Source: an uncultured Oscillospiraceae bacterium (GTDB lineage: Bacteria; Bacillota; Clostridia; Oscillospirales; Acutalibacteraceae). From it: a stretch of DNA of 39,428 nt. Shown here in pieces: positions 15,307 to 23,885 of the stretch. Position numbers and translations under genes: made by a program. The number at the start of each line of letters is the position of its first letter. Positions within the stretch are counted from its first letter, which is position 1. A model generated the notes under the pieces. That model worked only from the letters and a program-made list of their open reading frames with translations, did not search any database and had not been told where the DNA came from. Location of the stretch: the NCBI GenBank assembly GCA_900549775.1, contig URPR01000010.1:1-39428 (forward strand). The letters run 5' to 3'.

Positions 15307-16101
15307 TCAAAAAACTACATTCAGTACGCCGAAATTTTCAACAGGCGCAACGCTTAGTTTAAAGTCAACATTATAAGTCATGTTGTGCTCTTTAAGTTTA
15401 CATATTGATGTTTCAAAAGCCAATTGAGGTATATTATTTTCTTGACTTAAGTGCGCCAGAATAAAGTTTTTAGTTCCATTTTTTATAAAGTAAGGCAGAA
15501 TGTCTGCACAAGCGTCGTTTGACAGGTGGCCTTTGTCCGAAAGAATCCTTCTTTTAAGATAATACGGATAAGCCCCATTTTGTAGCATCCTGACATCGTG
15601 ATTAGACTCAATAACCACAGCGTCAGCTCCAACTATGGAATCTTTTATAACGTCTGAGATATACCCTATATCCGTCGCTACTACAGCTTTTTTGTTATCC
15701 TTTGTAGTGATTACATACCCTACACTTTCGTTGCAATCATGCGGTGTACTGAAAGGCTTTATAAACATACCTGCGATTTCCACACCTCGGCCGTCTATTA
15801 CTTCTGTGGGGAATTTTCCGTTCAGCACGCCTTTTTCCTCTATGGCGGTCATAGTTCCGCTTGAAGTCAAAACCTTCAAATTGTACCTTGTAGCAAAAAC
15901 TTTTACTCCTTGCACGTGATCACTGTGTTCATGCGTTAAAAATATAGCTTTTATGCTTTTTACATCTATTTCATTTTCAAAGAGAGCTTTTTCAAGCTGT
16001 TTTGCGGACCGCCCTGCATCGATTAATACACCTTCATTTGAATTTCCGACATATATGCTGTTTCCTTTGCTACTACTGAACAGCGGACAAATCCTTGCCA
16101 A
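15307..16101 (-). CDS. metallo-beta-lactamase-fold hydrolase, WalJ/YycJ family
   Basis: The 264-residue cytosolic protein begins ARICPLFSSSKGNSIYVG and has the metal motif THEHSDH at residues 56-62, with further ligands in STPHDCN and ESNHD. This matches the YycJ/WalJ family, for which nuclease-type activity and a link to cell-wall and DNA metabolism have been proposed. There is no walKR two-component system next to it here, unlike in Bacillus. The start is TTG at 16101 with AGGATGG about 6 nt upstream. It lies 27 bp after murA and directly before rlmH, so the three probably share a transcript. Confidence 0.87.
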   Translation of the reverse strand: MARICPLFSSSKGNSIYVGNSNEGVLIDAGRSAKQLEKALFENEIDVKSIKAIFLTHEHSDHVQGVKVFATRYNLKVLTSSGTMTAIEEKGVLNGKFPTEVIDGRGVEIAGMFIKPFSTPHDCNESVGYVITTKDNKKAVVATDIGYISDVIKDSIVGADAVVIESNHDVRMLQNGAYPYYLKRRILSDKGHLSNDACADILPYFIKNGTKNFILAHLSQENNIPQLAFETSICKLKEHNMTYNVDFKLSVAPVENFGVLNVVF

Positions 16102-16127
16102 TTTACACCATCCTAATTTGCTGTGTT

Positions 16128-17414
16128 TTATAAAACTTTATCTAAATAATCCGGTTCTGGCACATACACTTTCTTGATATTTGCGCCTAAACTGGTAAGT
16201 TTTTCTATTATATTTTCGTATCCTCTTTCAATGTAGTGGATATTTTCAATAGTGGTTGTTCCTTTAGCGCACAAGCCAGCTATAATCATGGAGGCACCAG
16301 CCCTAAGGTCTATAGCTTTTACAGGTGCACCTATCAGCTCATCAACGCCCGTAATAACAGCAACTTTACCATCGACTGAAATCTTAGCACCCATTTTTCC
16401 AAGTTCATCCACGTATTTAAAGCGATTGTCCCATACACCTTCGTTTATCATGCTGGTTCCGGGAACAGTTGACAACAAAGCTGCAATCTGTGGCTGCATA
16501 TCTGTTGGAAAGCCAGGGTGTGGCATGGTTTTAATGTTGCAACTACTTAAAGGACCTTCTCTTTTTACTCTTATGTTGTCGCCTAACTCTTCAATCTCCA
16601 CGCCCATTTCTTGAAGTTTTGCGCTAATTGATTCAAGATGCTTTGGTATAACATTTTTAACCAAAACATCGCCACCTGTTGCGGCTGTGGCAATCATATA
16701 AGTGCCGGCCTCTATTTGATCAGGGATGATAGAATATGTTGTGCCTGTTAATTTTTTTACTCCACGTATTTTTATGCAATCTGTTCCTGCTCCGGAAATA
16801 TCTGCACCCATTGAATTTAAAAAGTTTGCAAGGTCAACTATATGCGGCTCTCTGGCGGCGTTTTCTATCACTGTTAAGCCCTCGGCTTTAGTTGCAGCCA
16901 GCATTATGTTTATCGTAGCGCCAACAGAAACGATATCTAAATACACAGTATTTCCGACCAACTCTTTAGCTTCAACTTTAACTATGCCGTTTTCCACCTT
17001 GTACTCGGCGCCCAACGCCGCAAATCCTTTTAAATGTTGGTCTATAGGTCTAACTCCAAAGTCACACCCGCCTGGAAACGAAACGCTAGCTTTATGGAAC
17101 CTGCCTAAAAGTGCACCTAATAAGTAGGAAGAAGCTCTCATTTTTCTGACTAAGTCGTTTGAAGCTTCGGCAGAAGAAATGCCTGTAGGATCTACTTCTA
17201 AAGTAGATTTGTCCAAAAGTTTAACTTTTGCTCCTAAATTTTCAAGTATACGCCCGATCAAGGTAACATCGCTGATATTTGGGATATTCTCTATGCAGCA
17301 AACACCGTCTGAAAGGATAGTTGCAGGGATTATAGCAACAGCGGCGTTTTTTGCTCCGCTTATTTTAACTTCACCAGATAATTTGTTTTGGCCAATTAAT
17401 TCAAAAACTTCCAA
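16128..17414 (-). CDS. murA: UDP-N-acetylglucosamine 1-carboxyvinyltransferase
   Basis: MurA transfers enolpyruvate from PEP to UDP-GlcNAc, the first committed step of peptidoglycan synthesis, in the cytosol. The 428-residue product has the N-terminal ELIGQNKLSGEVKISGAKNA and the active-site loop PGGCDFGVRP. Its Cys117 is the residue alkylated by fosfomycin, so the enzyme should be fosfomycin-sensitive at the target. I chose the TTG at 17414, with GAGGGAG about 6 nt upstream. The longer frame from TTG 17435 adds seven residues and includes the ribosome site. A promoter is visible at 17489-17517. Confidence 0.96.
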   Translation of the reverse strand: MEVFELIGQNKLSGEVKISGAKNAAVAIIPATILSDGVCCIENIPNISDVTLIGRILENLGAKVKLLDKSTLEVDPTGISSAEASNDLVRKMRASSYLLGALLGRFHKASVSFPGGCDFGVRPIDQHLKGFAALGAEYKVENGIVKVEAKELVGNTVYLDIVSVGATINIMLAATKAEGLTVIENAAREPHIVDLANFLNSMGADISGAGTDCIKIRGVKKLTGTTYSIIPDQIEAGTYMIATAATGGDVLVKNVIPKHLESISAKLQEMGVEIEELGDNIRVKREGPLSSCNIKTMPHPGFPTDMQPQIAALLSTVPGTSMINEGVWDNRFKYVDELGKMGAKISVDGKVAVITGVDELIGAPVKAIDLRAGASMIIAGLCAKGTTTIENIHYIERGYENIIEKLTSLGANIKKVYVPEPDYLDKVL

Positions 17415-17488
17415 TATTAACTCCCTCTTGTTCAAAATTTTATATATATAATTTAAGTAAATTTCATTTAATTATTTATAACTTAATA

Positions 17489-17517
17489 ATGATAATACAA
17501 AATATTTTCAAAGTCAA
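17489..17517 (-). promoter_or_regulatory. probable promoter of murA
   Basis: On the minus strand TTGACT (17517-17512) and TATCAT (17494-17489) are 17 bp apart, about 75 bp before the chosen start. The spacer to the tRNA-Arg terminator is otherwise featureless. Confidence 0.5.
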
Positions 17518-17550
17518 ATAAATGTGAAGTTTTTATAAAATTTTATAAAA

Positions 17551-17577
17551 AAAATCACATCAAAATTTTTGATGTGA
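17551..17577 (-). terminator. leftward terminator after tRNA-Arg
   Basis: TCACATCAAAA (17555-17565) pairs with TTTTGATGTGA (17567-17577). On the minus strand a run of eight T follows, so it ends the tRNA-Arg transcript. Confidence 0.85.
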
Positions 17578-17582
17578 AAACT

Positions 17583-17657
17583 TGGCACCCCTGACCGGAG
17601 TCGAACCGATGACTAACCCTTAGGAGGGGTTTGTTATATCCACTTAACTACAGAGGC
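17583..17657 (-). tRNA. tRNA-Arg (CCT)
   Basis: On the minus strand the acceptor GCCTCTG pairs with CAGGGGT (two G-T pairs), followed by G and an encoded CCA. The anticodon stem AACCC/GGGTT holds loop CTCCTAA, giving anticodon CCT. It has its own promoter and terminator, so it is a single-gene transcript. Confidence 0.93.
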
Positions 17658-17674
17658 AAAACCTTACGATGTTT

Positions 17675-17703
17675 ATTTTACATCAAAAAATAAATCATGT
17701 CAA
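17675..17703 (-). promoter_or_regulatory. sigma-A promoter of tRNA-Arg
   Basis: On the minus strand a perfect TTGACA (17703-17698) and TAAAAT (17680-17675) are 17 bp apart. It diverges from the ABC transporter promoter, whose -35 box is 35 bp away. Confidence 0.75.
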
Positions 17704-17737
17704 CAAATTTTATTTTGGTGTTTTAGATAAAAATACA

Positions 17738-17766
17738 TTGACATATCTTTTATAATAGTATATAAT
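17738..17766 (+). promoter_or_regulatory. perfect consensus sigma-A promoter of the ABC exporter
   Basis: TTGACA (17738-17743) and TATAAT (17761-17766) are exactly 17 bp apart. Transcription should start near 17773, leaving a leader of about 75 nt before the first gene. Confidence 0.85.
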
Positions 17767-17847
17767 GCATATATAAACACTTGCTAAACGATGTTGACTT
17801 TGATTTTTAATAACTGTATAATGGTGAAGAAAAAAGGAGGTATACTT

Positions 17848-18750
17848 ATGGAAATTTTAAATACTAAAAATCTTACAAAAACCTATAAGAAAAAAAATGC
17901 GGTTTCAAATTTAAATATGTCCATAAACAAAGGTGATATCTATGGTTTCATAGGCAAAAACGGTGCGGGTAAAACCACTACCATAAAAATGATAGTCGGT
18001 TTAGCAGCTCCTACTTCAGGGGAAATTACTTTATTTGAGAGCAAGTCTTTAAATCAAGGAAGAAGAAAAATAGGTACTGTTATTGAGGCACCGGCATTTG
18101 TACCGAACTTAACAGCTAGGCAAAACATGCTCATTCAGTGGAAGTTACTCGGTAATAAAAACCCTGCAATTATAGATGAAATGCTTAATTTAGTAGGGTT
18201 GGATTATGTAGGCAAAAAGAAAGTTAAAAACTTTTCACTTGGCATGAAACAACGTTTAGGTATAGCCATGACACTTATGGGAGAGCCAGAATTTTTAGTT
18301 TTAGATGAACCTACAAATGGCCTTGACCCAAAAGGAATTGTCGAAGTAAGAGAATTACTTCAAAAGCTAAATGAAGAAAGAGGATTGACCATTCTAATTT
18401 CAAGTCATATTTTAAGTGAACTTGCTAAGTTTGTAACAAGAATAGGTATCATCGACGATGGTGTTTTGCTGGAGGAGTTTTCTATAGACGAACTTAATGA
18501 AAGGTGTGAGTCCAAGCTAGTTGTTTTAGTTGACGACACAGAAAAAGCAAAAGACATTTTAGCAGAGCAACTTAACTTAAATGACTACAAGGCTATAGAT
18601 GCAAATACAATAGAAATTTACGATAAAGGCGTTGACTCAGGAACTATAAACACAACTTTAGCGAAAAATGATGTTGTTGTTAACTCTATATCCACATTGC
18701 ATGCAGACCTAGAGGAATATTTCTTAAATGTTATAAAAGGAGGTAAGTAA
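17848..18750 (+). CDS. ABC transporter ATP-binding protein (BcrA-like)
   Basis: The 300-residue cytosolic ATPase has Walker A GKNGAGKT at residues 36-43, the signature FSLGMKQR at 129-136, Walker B FLVLDEP at 149-155 and the switch SSHILSE. The C-terminal 80 residues form the extra domain common in the bacitracin/lantibiotic-resistance and ABC-2 drug-export group. I chose the ATG at 17848, where AAAGGAGG is 7 nt upstream; the frame is open further upstream but without a site. It is coupled to the permease gene one base downstream. The substrate is unknown: no lantibiotic genes or BceRS-type two-component system adjoin it. Confidence 0.92.
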   Translation: MEILNTKNLTKTYKKKNAVSNLNMSINKGDIYGFIGKNGAGKTTTIKMIVGLAAPTSGEITLFESKSLNQGRRKIGTVIEAPAFVPNLTARQNMLIQWKLLGNKNPAIIDEMLNLVGLDYVGKKKVKNFSLGMKQRLGIAMTLMGEPEFLVLDEPTNGLDPKGIVEVRELLQKLNEERGLTILISSHILSELAKFVTRIGIIDDGVLLEEFSIDELNERCESKLVVLVDDTEKAKDILAEQLNLNDYKAIDANTIEIYDKGVDSGTINTTLAKNDVVVNSISTLHADLEEYFLNVIKGGK

Positions 18751-18751
18751 A

Positions 18752-19534
18752 ATGATAAATATATTAAAAGTAGACCTTTATAAAATGTTTAAAGCAAAAT
18801 CATTTTACGTTATTGGAATAATTTTAGCAGCGTTCTCAGCTTTAAATGCATATGCATTCGCGAAAATCTCTTTAGATGCGAATGAGGAATTACTTATGCT
18901 TATAAATTCTAATTTCTTTGTAGTTTTTATGCAAAATGTGAATAGTGTTGTAACTTACGTGACGTTGTTTGTTGTACTTTTTATGGTTTCGGAATTTTCT
19001 AACGGCACAATAAAGAACATAGCGACAAAAGGGTACTTAAGAGAAAGCATATACTTCTCAAAACTTATAGTTGGAGCTATAAGTACTTTAATTTACGTTG
19101 CTGTAGTAGCTTTGTCTATTTATTTGCCGTATATTTTCGTTTTAAGAGGTCACATAACAAATGAGTTTGAGATGCCAAAATATTTCATTAACAGTTTCTT
19201 TATCATGTTACTTCATTTATTAGCTTATATATCTATCGGTTTGATGATAGCTTCTTTGGTTAGAAAATCAGGATTATCTGTAGTATGTTTATTTGCTTTT
19301 ACTTCACTGATTCCTTTTATTTTAGATATGTTAGATAAACTGTTGGCTTCTAATTTTGAGACTAAGTTTAGCTTATCCAAATACTTCATATCTGGGAGTT
19401 TAGGTTACGCTATTTCTCAAGCAGATCTGGGTATACCCGATAAGGATATATTGAGGATAATTTTAGTTCCGATTTGCTTTTTCGTGGCTAGCGTGGCAAT
19501 AGGAGTAACGGTATTCAAAAAACGTGATATTTAA
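18752..19534 (+). CDS. ABC-2 type transporter permease
   Basis: The 260-residue integral membrane protein has six hydrophobic segments, starting with FYVIGIILAAFSALNAYAFA. Its layout fits the ABC-2 family permeases that pair with BcrA-like ATPases. The ribosome site AAAGGAGG overlaps the end of the ATPase gene, 9 nt before the ATG. After the conserved ILKVDLYKMFKAKSF start, a large extracytoplasmic loop follows the first helix. The two genes form a complete exporter unit ended by a strong bidirectional terminator. Confidence 0.85.
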   Translation: MINILKVDLYKMFKAKSFYVIGIILAAFSALNAYAFAKISLDANEELLMLINSNFFVVFMQNVNSVVTYVTLFVVLFMVSEFSNGTIKNIATKGYLRESIYFSKLIVGAISTLIYVAVVALSIYLPYIFVLRGHITNEFEMPKYFINSFFIMLLHLLAYISIGLMIASLVRKSGLSVVCLFAFTSLIPFILDMLDKLLASNFETKFSLSKYFISGSLGYAISQADLGIPDKDILRIILVPICFFVASVAIGVTVFKKRDI

Positions 19535-19555
19535 AATTTTACTTAAAGTTTAAAT

Positions 19556-19592
19556 AGTGGGCTTAAAAGTTTTCAGAACTTTTAAGCCCACT
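19556..19592. terminator. bidirectional terminator between ABC permease and P-ATPase
   Basis: A perfect 16-bp stem pairs 19556-19571 with 19577-19592 around loop TTCAG. It lies between two convergent genes and can serve both. Confidence 0.85.
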
Positions 19593-19611
19593 TTGTTGAT
19601 AAATTTAAGAT

Positions 19612-22230
19612 TTATTTTGAATTAGCGATTTTCTCTGCTTCCACCAACAAAAGCGGTGAAACTGAAAGTGCCAGTACAATCACCCATTGTAGGAAGTTAA
19701 GGTTTACGGTTTTGAATATTACTGATAAAAACGGAACAGAAATAACCGATACTTGAAGTATTGCGCAAAGTATAAATGAGTAAACTAGTGCCATATTTCC
19801 TAAGATTCCGGTTTTGAAAATAGACTCATCGCTTCGTACGTTGAACGAGTGTACTATTTGAGATAAGCTCAAAACTGTGAATGCCATGGTCCGTGCTATC
19901 ACAGGAGCTGATGTCGTATCGAAAAACACCCTTCCGATGGTGAAAGCTAAAATGGAAATAGCTCCTATAAAGCTTCCTTCTAACACTATGTTTTTCCATT
20001 TCCTAGAGGAAAATAAGTTTCCGCTTTTAAGTGTAGGCTTTTTAAGCATAACATTGTCGTCTACTGGGTCTACGCCTAAGGCTAGAGCAGGAAACGAGTC
20101 TGTGACGAGGTTTACCCATAACAACTGGATAGCAAGCAACGGAGTTGGGAGCCGTAAAAGAAATGCCGTCAAAACAGTGATGATTTCACCGATATTGCTC
20201 GAAAGCAAAAAATGAACAGTCTTTTTTATGTTTTGTGAGATGCCTCGGCCTTGCTTTACCGCCTTTACTATGGTAGAAAAATTGTCATCTGTCATTATCA
20301 TATCGGCAGCACCTTTTGCCACATCTGTTCCGGTTTTGCCCATGGCACAGCCTATATCCGCCGCCTTTAAAGCAGGAGCATCATTAACGCCATCCCCAGT
20401 CATCGCGACAACCGCGCCATTTTTTTGAAAAGCTTTAACTATCCGAACTTTATGTTCAGGAGAAACTCTGGCAAAAACGGAATATTTAAATATATTTTTT
20501 TCAAAATCATGTTTTGGCATTTTGTCGATGTCTACGCCAGTTATCGCGAGGTCATTTTTCTCAAATATGCCTATGTCTTTCGCTATGGCTTTAGCCGTAT
20601 TTATGTGGTCTCCGGTTATCATAACTGGCTTTATGCCGGCCTTTTTGCAATCTCTAACAGCTACTTTAACTTCAGGGCGAGCTGGATCTATCATACCTAC
20701 CAAACCGCAGAAAACTAGATTACCTTCGGCTTCGCTCTGGCTTTTAGGCAAACTTGATACGTCCTTGTACCCTACAGCCAGTACTCGAAGTGCATCTTTA
20801 GTCATGCTGTCGTTTTGAGACATGATAGCTTTCCTCATAAGTGGCGTAAATGAACTTGTGCTAGTTCTGCTTGTTAATTTTAACAAGAAATCAGGGGCAC
20901 CTTTTGTTATGATTCTATATTTTCCGTTATTCAGTTTGTGAACTGTTGTCATAAGTTTTCTGCTAGACGTAAACGGAAATTCGCTCACTCTGGGAAAATC
21001 TTTATCTAATTTTTCTTTAGATTTACCAACTTTTAAGAATGCTTCTACTAACGCTTTTTCTGTAGCTTCTCCGGATATTTTGTCAATTGATGAGTGTCCG
21101 GATAGCTTAGCATTGTTGCACAAGGTACATAACTCTAAAATTTCATTTCCTTCCTTTGACGAAAAACTGACCTGGTTATCTACATAAACTAACTTAGTTA
21201 CTGTCATCTTATTTTGCGTCAACGTCCCGGTTTTATCGGAGCAAATGACAGTAGCATTCCCCAAAGTTTCAACAGCGGGCAGCTTCCTTATAATGGCCTT
21301 ATTTTTAGCCATACGTCTTATTCCCATGGCAAGTACAATGGTGACAACTGCCGGCAATCCTTCTGGTATTGCCGCTACCGCCAAGCTGATGGATATCATG
21401 AACATTTCAAGGAACGGCATATCTTGAATTATGCCTAAGATAAAGATTATAAAACATATGAAAGTTACGCCGAAACCCAAAATTTTACTGGTTTTTTCCA
21501 ACTTTTTTTGTAACGGTGTTTGAGGGGAATCTTCATTTTTTAACATGCTGGCAATTTTTCCAACTTCTGTGTTCATGCCGGTTTCTACGACAATGCAAGT
21601 ACCATGACCAGAATTTATTGTACAACCGGAAAAAAGCATATTTTTTCTGTCTGATATAGCGGTGGAAGCAGGCAAAACCGCACTTGCCTTTTTCTCAACC
21701 GGTAAGGATTCTCCTGTTAAAGATGATTCTTCTGATTCCAGTTTAAAGTCCTCTAAAATGCGGCAGTCTGCGGGAACTAAGTCACCTGTATGTAAGATTA
21801 TAATATCTCCAGGCACCAGATCTTCTGAAGGTATGGTGGTCTCTTTGCCGTTTCTCAAAACAGTAGCTTTGGGTGAAGTTAATTTTTTTAAAGCCTCTAT
21901 GGCCTTTTCAGCCTTGTTTTCCTGCACTACACCGATTATGGCGTTCATTATTACGATGAACAAAATAATGATAGGATCGATATAATCGTTTTTGTTCTCA
22001 ATTATCGACGTAATAAACGAAATGAGCGCAGCTATTAAAAGAATGATTATCATGCAGTCTGAAAACTGTGATAAGAATTTTTTAATAATGCCATTTTTTT
22101 TCTTTGCAGTTAAAATATTTTTTCCAAATTTGTCACGATTTCTACTAACATCGGTTGAACTTAAACCGTTAGATTTAGAAACGTTAAATTTTTTAAGCAC
22201 ATCATCAACAGATAAAGTGTGCCAATCCAT
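19612..22230 (-). CDS. calcium-transporting P-type ATPase
   Basis: This 872-residue P2A-type pump exports Ca2+ across the cytoplasmic membrane. The actuator motif LTGES is at 171-175, the phosphorylated Asp332 is in CSDKTGTLTQNK, and the hinge motif TGDGVNDAPALKAAD is in the P-domain. Transmembrane helix 4 has AAIPEGLPAVV (PEGLP at 289-293) and helices 5-6 have NIGEI and NLVTDSFPA, the calcium-site pattern of the SERCA-like bacterial pumps (Bacillus YloB group). The ATG has GAGGTGA 4-5 nt upstream. It points towards the ABC exporter and shares its terminator. In spore formers such pumps are active in sporulation, which would fit YtaF as divergent neighbour, but this is inference. Confidence 0.93.
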   Translation of the reverse strand: MDWHTLSVDDVLKKFNVSKSNGLSSTDVSRNRDKFGKNILTAKKKNGIIKKFLSQFSDCMIIILLIAALISFITSIIENKNDYIDPIIILFIVIMNAIIGVVQENKAEKAIEALKKLTSPKATVLRNGKETTIPSEDLVPGDIIILHTGDLVPADCRILEDFKLESEESSLTGESLPVEKKASAVLPASTAISDRKNMLFSGCTINSGHGTCIVVETGMNTEVGKIASMLKNEDSPQTPLQKKLEKTSKILGFGVTFICFIIFILGIIQDMPFLEMFMISISLAVAAIPEGLPAVVTIVLAMGIRRMAKNKAIIRKLPAVETLGNATVICSDKTGTLTQNKMTVTKLVYVDNQVSFSSKEGNEILELCTLCNNAKLSGHSSIDKISGEATEKALVEAFLKVGKSKEKLDKDFPRVSEFPFTSSRKLMTTVHKLNNGKYRIITKGAPDFLLKLTSRTSTSSFTPLMRKAIMSQNDSMTKDALRVLAVGYKDVSSLPKSQSEAEGNLVFCGLVGMIDPARPEVKVAVRDCKKAGIKPVMITGDHINTAKAIAKDIGIFEKNDLAITGVDIDKMPKHDFEKNIFKYSVFARVSPEHKVRIVKAFQKNGAVVAMTGDGVNDAPALKAADIGCAMGKTGTDVAKGAADMIMTDDNFSTIVKAVKQGRGISQNIKKTVHFLLSSNIGEIITVLTAFLLRLPTPLLAIQLLWVNLVTDSFPALALGVDPVDDNVMLKKPTLKSGNLFSSRKWKNIVLEGSFIGAISILAFTIGRVFFDTTSAPVIARTMAFTVLSLSQIVHSFNVRSDESIFKTGILGNMALVYSFILCAILQVSVISVPFLSVIFKTVNLNFLQWVIVLALSVSPLLLVEAEKIANSK

Positions 22231-22360
22231 AAAATCACCTCAATGCGAGAATTTATTGTCCATTGATATATATTCAAGTGCAGACGAGTTATATTACAAT
22301 TTAAAAACAAAAATTCGGACAAATGCATATATTGTCTTAAAAATATTTGAGGTTGATATT

Positions 22361-22999
22361 ATGGAAATGTTAGGTATAATACTTTTAGCAATTTCCTTGA
22401 GCGTAGATGCTTTTGGAATAGGCTTGTCTTACTCATTGAGGAAAGTGAAAATCCCGCTAATACCAAAATTAATAATAAGTTTAATTTCAGTTTTAATAAC
22501 AGCGGTATCATTTCTTTTGGGAAACGCAATATTGCTTTTCATCAGCGAAAACGTAGCAAAATTGATAGGTTGTGTAATGCTTATAATTTTAGGAGCATTA
22601 ACGATATTTAAAGGACTTAGAGAAAACGGAAACGACGAAGGACCTAAGAAAAACGATGTTATAAGTTTTTTCATAAAGCCTTTACAGGTGACAGTAAAGA
22701 TAATAAAAGAACATAAAAAAAGTAACGCTGACAGTTCAAAAAGAGTTGACGTTTTTGAATCGATTTACTTAGGTCTTTCGCTTTCTGTAGATTCATTGGT
22801 TGTGGGGGTAACATACGCAATAATAGGTAGCTTGTCTTTTTTTGTACCTATTTATGTTGGTATCGGACAATTTGCCTTTTTAAGTTTAGGCGCAATTTTA
22901 GGTGCAAAAATTTCTAAAGCTAAAAACATAAATTCAAAAGTGTTTGTTTTTATTTCTGGCGCTATTTTGATTATTTTAGCAATAGTAAGGATGTTTTGA
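22361..22999 (+). CDS. ytaF: MntP/YtaF-family sporulation membrane protein
   Basis: The 212-residue polytopic protein has two halves, each with the family motif: SLSVDAFGIGLSYSL near residue 10 and SLSVDSLVVGVTYAI near 145, separated by a charged loop. This is the layout of the YtaF subgroup of the MntP manganese-exporter superfamily, annotated as sporulation membrane protein in Firmicutes. I chose the ATG at 22361 with GAGG 8 nt upstream; the frame stays open upstream into the divergent ATPase gene but without a site. A sigma-E-like -10 box, CATATATT, lies at 22326-22333, which would fit mother-cell expression, but no clear -35 was seen. Confidence 0.85.
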   Translation: MEMLGIILLAISLSVDAFGIGLSYSLRKVKIPLIPKLIISLISVLITAVSFLLGNAILLFISENVAKLIGCVMLIILGALTIFKGLRENGNDEGPKKNDVISFFIKPLQVTVKIIKEHKKSNADSSKRVDVFESIYLGLSLSVDSLVVGVTYAIIGSLSFFVPIYVGIGQFAFLSLGAILGAKISKAKNINSKVFVFISGAILIILAIVRMF

Positions 23000-23071
23000 T
23001 TTTGAGGTAAGTTGCTTTTAGTTGATTTGTAAAAGTTAACAATGTAGAATAATAAAAAGGAGGAAATTAAA

Positions 23072-23719
23072 ATGATTACGAAAAAAGAAGCAGAAAAGAT
23101 TATAGATATTTTAAAGAAAGAATACCCGGACCCTGCATGTTCTTTGAGTTACAAAGACCCCTTGCAACTTTTAATAGCAACAAGGCTGGCGGCTCAATGC
23201 ACAGATGCCAGAGTCAATAAAGTTACTCCTGAATTATTTAAGCGGTACAAAAATGTTGACGATTTTGCAAATGCTAATATCGATGAAGTCGAGGGCTATA
23301 TAAAATCTTGTGGGTTTTATCGCATAAAAGCGAAAGATATAGTGAATATGTGTAAAATGCTGAAAGACGAGTATAAAGGTATAGTGCCGGATAGCATAGA
23401 GGAACTCGTAAAGCTTCCCGGCGTGGGGAGGAAAACTGCAAACTTAGTGGTAGGGGACATTTACAAAAAACCAGCTGTGGTTGTGGATACGCATTGCATG
23501 AGGATAACTAAAAGGTTAGGTTTTCACGACAGTAAAAATCCGGAAAAAATAGAAAAGATTTTGAAAGAGATTTTGCCGGAAAATGAATCTAATGACTTTT
23601 GCCACAGGTTAGTTTTACATGGCAGGGTCGTATGTAAAGCCATAACCCCAAACTGCGGTAAGTGCAGTTTAGCAGCATACTGTAATGAGTTTATAAGTAA
23701 AAATAAGACTGAAGGCTGA
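23072..23719 (+). CDS. nth: endonuclease III
   Basis: This bifunctional DNA glycosylase/AP lyase removes oxidised pyrimidines in base-excision repair. The 215-residue product has the helix-hairpin-helix LPGVGRKTANLVVG with catalytic Lys121, catalytic Asp139 in VVVDTHCMR, and a C-terminal [4Fe-4S] cluster with Cys188, 195, 198 and 204 in the standard C-x6-C-x2-C-x5-C spacing. AAAGGAGG is 9 nt before the ATG. A cloverleaf element follows it before the next gene. Confidence 0.96.
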   Translation: MITKKEAEKIIDILKKEYPDPACSLSYKDPLQLLIATRLAAQCTDARVNKVTPELFKRYKNVDDFANANIDEVEGYIKSCGFYRIKAKDIVNMCKMLKDEYKGIVPDSIEELVKLPGVGRKTANLVVGDIYKKPAVVVDTHCMRITKRLGFHDSKNPEKIEKILKEILPENESNDFCHRLVLHGRVVCKAITPNCGKCSLAAYCNEFISKNKTEG

Positions 23720-23731
23720 TTTGAGGGTTGC

Positions 23732-23827
23732 GCGCGGCGCGCCCCTGAAAATCTTTTGATTTTTCAGGGAACTTATAGGACAAATTTTGTCCTATAAGTG
23801 TTATGCTTTGCATAACGCACGCCGCGC
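23732..23827. repeat. cloverleaf (three-hairpin) intergenic element 2
   Basis: The outer stem pairs GCGCGGCG (23732-23739) with CGCCGCGC (23820-23827). Three hairpins lie inside. Hairpin 1 is 23743-23753 with 23758-23769 (11 bp, one bulged T). Hairpin 2 is 23771-23784 with 23786-23799 (about 12-13 bp). Hairpin 3 is GTTATGC (23800-23806) with GCATAAC (23810-23816), loop TTT. It lies between nth and the phosphohexomutase gene, both rightward. The motif AGTACTT follows at 23829-23835. The GC-rich outer arms stand out against the AT-rich surroundings. Confidence 0.8.
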
Positions 23828-23885
23828 TAGTACTTTACATAAAGAATGAACTCAAATCTAAAGTAAATCAGGAGTGTGTTTATAA

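Noticed and set aside
17848..19534. ABC exporter as exporter of the double-glycine peptide
   Set aside because: The ATPase has no C39 peptidase domain and lies 17 kb away; no evidence connects them.
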